A stretch of DNA of 5,874 bases from Nocardiopsaceae bacterium. Its GTDB lineage: Bacteria > Actinomycetota > Actinomycetes > Streptosporangiales > Streptosporangiaceae. The notes under the pieces are model-generated. The model was not told where the DNA came from and searched no databases. It saw nothing but the letters and a program-made list of their open reading frames with translations. Both the position numbers and the translations under genes were made by a program. The stretch is taken from the NCBI GenBank assembly GCA_031254715.1, contig JAIRTY010000532.1:1-5874 (forward strand), in the 5' to 3' direction. Numbering within the stretch: position 1 is the stretch's first letter; every line of letters starts with the position of its first letter. Shown piece after piece: positions 5,474-5,874 of the stretch.

Positions 5474-5505
5474 GCTGGCAGCGGGCGCCGGGGGGCGGCG
5501 CCAGC
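5474..5505. other. GC-only hairpin between the DUF3145 gene and the 65-aa gene
   Basis: GGCGCCG (5484-5490) and CGGCGCC (5496-5502) pair around a loop of five G (five C on the minus strand). The outer GCTGGC (5474-5479) and GCCAGC (5500-5505) can form a competing stem. It lies 40-70 bases after the DUF3145 stop and about 10 bases before the ribosome site, so it could be a terminator/attenuator for readthrough from DUF3145 or a processing site. No T run is present and no promoter for the downstream pair was recognised. Confidence 0.35.
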
Positions 5506-5545
5506 CGCGCGCCGGGTGCGGCCGAGCCGATCCTGGGGGGAGAGC

Positions 5546-5874
5546 CTAGCCGGTCGCGTGCAGCCAGCGGACCGGGGCGCCCTCGGCGGCGCAGCGGAAC
5601 GGCTCCAGCTCGTCATCCCAGGGCTGGCCAAGCAGCCGTGCCAGCTCGTCGGCCAGCGCCCCGGCCCGGGACCTGGCGATCGTGCCCGAGGCGCTCGCCG
5701 CCGCCACCGTCAGGGCGGCCCGCAGCCGCGTCTCCGGGACCAGGATGTCCCCGTTGGCGGCGGTCACCGCCGAGAACAGGCCCAGGTCCGGGGTGTAGCT
5801 GTAGCGCACGGGGTCACACCCGGGACTGGCTTCCTCGGTCGCCTCGAACCGCAGCCGTTTCCAGTTGGTCAGGG
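5546..5874 (-). CDS. DUF3145 domain protein, C-terminal part
   Basis: This is the C-terminal 109 residues of a DUF3145 protein, an actinobacteria-specific family of about 160-170 aa with no established function that I know of. Diagnostic segments are YTPDLGLFSAVTAANGDILVPETRLRAAL, read in two parts (YTPDLG.FSAVTAANGDIL and VPETRLRAAL), then LADELARLLGQPWDDELEP and the terminal GAPVRWLHATG. A GTG at 5809 could be taken as a start, but the frame stays open to the right edge and the 21 residues before it (LTNWKRLRFEATEEASPG, then CDP) match the family's LRFE-containing core. The GTG is therefore an internal valine and about 55-60 N-terminal residues lie outside the window. It is upstream of, and on the same strand as, the 65-aa gene (94-bp gap). 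Confidence 0.88.
   Translation of the reverse strand, partial: LTNWKRLRFEATEEASPGCDPVRYSYTPDLGLFSAVTAANGDILVPETRLRAALTVAAASASGTIARSRAGALADELARLLGQPWDDELEPFRCAAEGAPVRWLHATG

Noticed and set aside
5452..5631. 60-codon upstream extension of the 65-aa protein
   Set aside because: It overlaps the DUF3145 gene end, is Arg/Pro/Ser-rich, and the AGGAGG is placed exactly for the ATG at 5451.
5807..5809. GTG as the start of a short 87-aa protein
   Set aside because: The open frame and DUF3145 similarity continue upstream to the window edge, so this codon is an internal valine.

Overview
The window is very GC-rich DNA with G/C-biased third codon positions and actinobacterial gene families (DUF3145, actinobacterial-type MenC, an RpoD-like group 2 sigma factor). 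It therefore looks like the chromosome of a high-GC actinomycete. The genus cannot be fixed from the sequence, although a relative of Streptosporangiales/Streptomycetales would fit. I see no insertion sequence, CRISPR array, tRNA or rRNA. No stretch over 300 bases lacks a gene; the longest, 219 bases, lies between menE and the sigma gene and is full of regulatory-looking structure.

Layout from left to right. (1) A short-chain dehydrogenase on the minus strand, cut by the left edge. (2) menC (o-succinylbenzoate synthase) on the minus strand, diverging from (3) menE (o-succinylbenzoate-CoA ligase) on the plus strand. The two enzymes catalyse consecutive steps of classical menaquinone synthesis. 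Their short shared region carries direct repeats and candidate -10 boxes, and menE looks leaderless. (4) A 219-bp intergenic region with two hairpins and a well-matched ECF-sigma-type promoter, leading into (5) a primary-like (group 2) sigma-70 factor on the plus strand. (6) A perfect 22-bp inverted repeat acting as a shared terminator between the sigma gene and the convergent (7) nucleoside hydrolase. (8) A 65-aa uncharacterised protein whose stop overlaps the hydrolase start by 4 nt. (9) A DUF3145 protein running off the right edge. Genes 7-9 are all on the minus strand, and 8-7 are probably translationally coupled.

The most unusual points are these. A short GC-rich repeat occurs in the same orientation and reading frame in both menC and menE, encoding PG-x-Q-(G)-GVP. 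It lies in a repetitive, G-run-rich extension that obscures the true start of menC. The sigma gene appears to be driven by an ECF-type promoter, as in known sigma cascades. That sigma factor also has substitutions in the -10 recognition helix. The predicted terminator encodes the last codons of the nucleoside hydrolase. Nothing here amounts to a wholly new multi-gene system. The best candidates for undescribed biology are the in-frame repeat family and the small protein coupled to the hydrolase.
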